A stretch of 64,000 bases of DNA from Epiperipatus broadwayi (taxonomy: Eukaryota > Onychophora > Udeonychophora > Euonychophora > Peripatidae). The position numbers and the translations under genes are program-made. The notes under the pieces were generated by a model. It did no database searches. It was given only the letters and a program-made list of their open reading frames with translations, and was not told the origin of the DNA. Every line of letters begins with the position of its first letter. Within the stretch, counting starts at the first letter, position 1. The DNA lies in contig JAQFVV010006546.1 in NCBI GenBank assembly GCA_028023455.1, positions 252,001 to 316,000 of the forward strand, read 5' to 3'. This document shows, in pieces, positions 62,478 to 64,000 of the stretch.

Positions 62478-62530
62478 TCCATATTAATTGACAAAAACTA
62501 CAAGGGTAGTTGAAAGTACTCCTAGTGACG
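62478..62530 (+). ncRNA. Hammerhead-like ribozyme motif with U3/A8 core (plus copy)
   Basis: Core TTGACAA at 62488-62494, stem II AACTAC-AAGG-GTAGTT (6 bp), GAAA at 62512-62515, stem III AG-TA-CT then C. Again U3 with A8, and the free position 7 varies. Stem I is weak in this copy. Confidence 0.5.
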
Positions 62531-62723
62531 TTTATATTTTTTGTTCTTTGTAACAAATTTTAATTACTGTATTTTCTAATATTTATTTATAAGTTTATGT
62601 ATATTATTTTAAAGAAATACAGTGATCGATTTGTAGTATATATATACATGTGCGTGTATATGTATTATTTAACGACAGGAAAGTTTTTATTCTAATTAAA
62701 TTATTTTACTGTACTTCTTTTAG

Positions 62724-62965
62724 AGTCAAGAGCTTTACGGGATGCAATACAAATTGAGATGCTTCAAGATCAAGCTCAAGTAATGCTAAGTGAATACACA
62801 TTATCACAACATCCACCATCAAAAGTGCGATTTGGTAAACTACTTTTATTACTGCCTTCGGTACGAAGTGTTGGCGCAAGATCAATAGAAGAACTTTTTT
62901 TTAGGCGGACAATAGGCAGTATTCCTATTGAGCGTTTGTTATGTGATATGTTTAAATCAAGTTGA
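62724..62965 (+). CDS. NR2E-family nuclear receptor, last coding exon with AF-2 helix and stop
   Basis: The final coding exon gives 79 residues after a split Glu codon and ends with TGA at 62963-62965. [13 protein letters not shown], then [15 protein letters not shown], then [19 protein letters not shown] are helices 9 to 12. [10 protein letters not shown] and the C-terminal AF-2 segment IERLLCDMF are diagnostic for NR2E; LLCDMFK matches PNR rather than tailless (LLSDMYK). The acceptor is TTTTAG ending at 62723. The preceding intron is 5.2 kb and holds a Penelope-like element whose 3' end stops about 120 bases short of this acceptor. The four exons together give about 361 residues of one receptor. 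I favour an NR2E3/PNR/Hr51 orthologue, from memory of family motifs only. Confidence 0.93.
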
Positions 62966-64000
62966 ATTATGTTATATATTTGTAGTATATTTTTATCACT
63001 ATAAATAATACAAATGTAAATTTAAATTTATATTTAAGGTATATTTTTTAAAAATTAATTTTTATTTATGCTTGTATGATGAGAATTTTTTTTAAAAAAA
63101 TTTTTCCACATCACACACACAATAATTGGAATTCCTTGTAAAACTAAACTAGTTTTAAAATCCCAGATTTTAGTCATTATGGAAAAAGTTAAAATAAAAA
63201 AATTATATAACAACAGATTCATAAAAATTAAAGCGGCATATATAAAAATGTAAAAGTCATATATATATATATAGTGTTTATGTATCTATACATAAATTAA
63301 AATATTAAGGAGAATACTAAAAATCGTATTTAAACCAAATGATTCATATACGTAAATTTTCTAAATAGACAAACAAATTATAGTAGCAATTTTTATTATT
63401 AACAAAGTCAAAGCTGAATAGGGAATACAAGTACCAAAATCTTTCAGTTACACGAATGATTGTTAGCAATTACTTAGCTGAAATGTAGAGCTTGAAAAAC
63501 TAAGTCAAGACATTTGTTTTTTCACCGTAAATAAATAACTTTTCTACATTTAAAGATGGGATTTAAAAATTTTAAAAATGTAAAATTTATTTTATTAACT
63601 TTTTAATGAGATTTTTCTAATGGGTAGTTGGTGCCCAGTAAAAAACTACTCTTGGCGATTCTTAAAATAAAAAATAATAATTAAATGTTTTCTTGTTAGG
63701 GAGCACTTAAGTCTTAAGAGCACCAATAATATACAAAGGTGGAAATCCATGGACCTTAGGCTTTAGAGTCTCCATTCTGCTGCTGCACTAATTAGGGATT
63801 CTTAAAATTATGAATAATAATACCAGAATAAATTTGCAGTCGTTTCTCAACGTTATTTTTTTATTATCTTTTATCTTTTTAGCCCTAAATGCAAAAAAAA
63901 AAAAAACATTCCCAATTAGCAAGTTCTTACTGCTTTTATTGTCTATTACTTTGCATTTTTAAGTAATATTTATTTTTTAACATTTTTCAAAAACAAACTC
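62966..64000. other. 3' untranslated and downstream sequence of the receptor
   Basis: AT-rich. A GC-richer patch at 63620-63790 (GTTGGTGCCCAG, GGTGGAAATCCATGGACC) is not recognised. No further gene in the window. Confidence 0.5.
63193..63198 (+). promoter_or_regulatory. Candidate polyadenylation signal AATAAA
   Basis: First AATAAA after the receptor stop codon, 228 bases downstream. In DNA this AT-rich the motif is common by chance. Another lies near 63826. Confidence 0.3.

Larger units (their letters stand above)
60240..62600 (+). mobile_element. Penelope-like element, family C, near-full decayed copy
   Basis: Coding remains at 60285-62044 are followed by a 3' region. That region ends in inverted terminal sequences (about 62335-62455 and 62490-62600, sharing AAATACAGTAATTAAAATT and its complement), each holding a hammerhead-like motif. 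It lies in the last receptor intron, same strand, about 120 bp upstream of the last exon. It shares the hammerhead-bearing end with 29.2-29.68 kb. Confidence 0.78.

Overview
This window is strongly AT-rich animal genomic DNA, almost all intron. It has multi-exon coding with GT/AG junctions, introns of 5 to 33 kb, tRNA-derived SINEs, Penelope-like elements (PLEs), Ty3/gypsy elements and microsatellites. The single host gene is an NR2E nuclear receptor, closest by eye to NR2E3/PNR (Drosophila Hr51). With the AT bias and PLE load this suggests an invertebrate, perhaps an arthropod or mollusc; the sequence alone does not settle the phylum.

Host gene (+ strand): four phase-1-joined exons, 11128-11490 (end of the DNA-binding region plus hinge), 44992-45318 (hinge end plus first part of the ligand-binding domain), 57325-57480 (middle of that domain) and 62724-62965 (its end, AF-2 helix and stop). 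The zinc-finger exons are not seen and should lie upstream of the window. Everything else lies in introns or flanks.

Mobile DNA by region: 1957-3107, a concatemer of a 455-bp unit carrying a hammerhead-ribozyme motif, with 10-bp target duplications; 4391-8070, a decayed gypsy element (+); 9.1-10.8 kb, three tRNA-derived SINE-like copies; 12.45-14.45 kb, a decayed gypsy pol (-); 20.1-23.5 kb, repeated and fold-back elements; 24.97-27.58 kb, PLE family A; 29.2-29.7 kb, a PLE family C fragment; 30.45-31.9 kb, two intronic satellites (122 and 131 bp, the first with a three-unit higher-order period); 33.8-41.76 kb, a complex of inverted PLE family B copies with a LINE fragment and a small hammerhead-like element inserted; 46886-53447, an LTR retrotransposon with a decayed gag and no pol; 53.58-54.2 kb, two hairpin elements; 60.3-62.6 kb, PLE family C with hammerhead-like motifs at its 3' end.

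The most notable signal is three kinds of hammerhead-like motif. One is a near-canonical type I motif in tandem 455-bp units. A second, tied to PLE family C, has the usual C3/G8 core pair replaced by U3/A8 in its better copies. A third, related motif appears to lack helix III. All functional statements are inferred from sequence; nothing was computed or searched.
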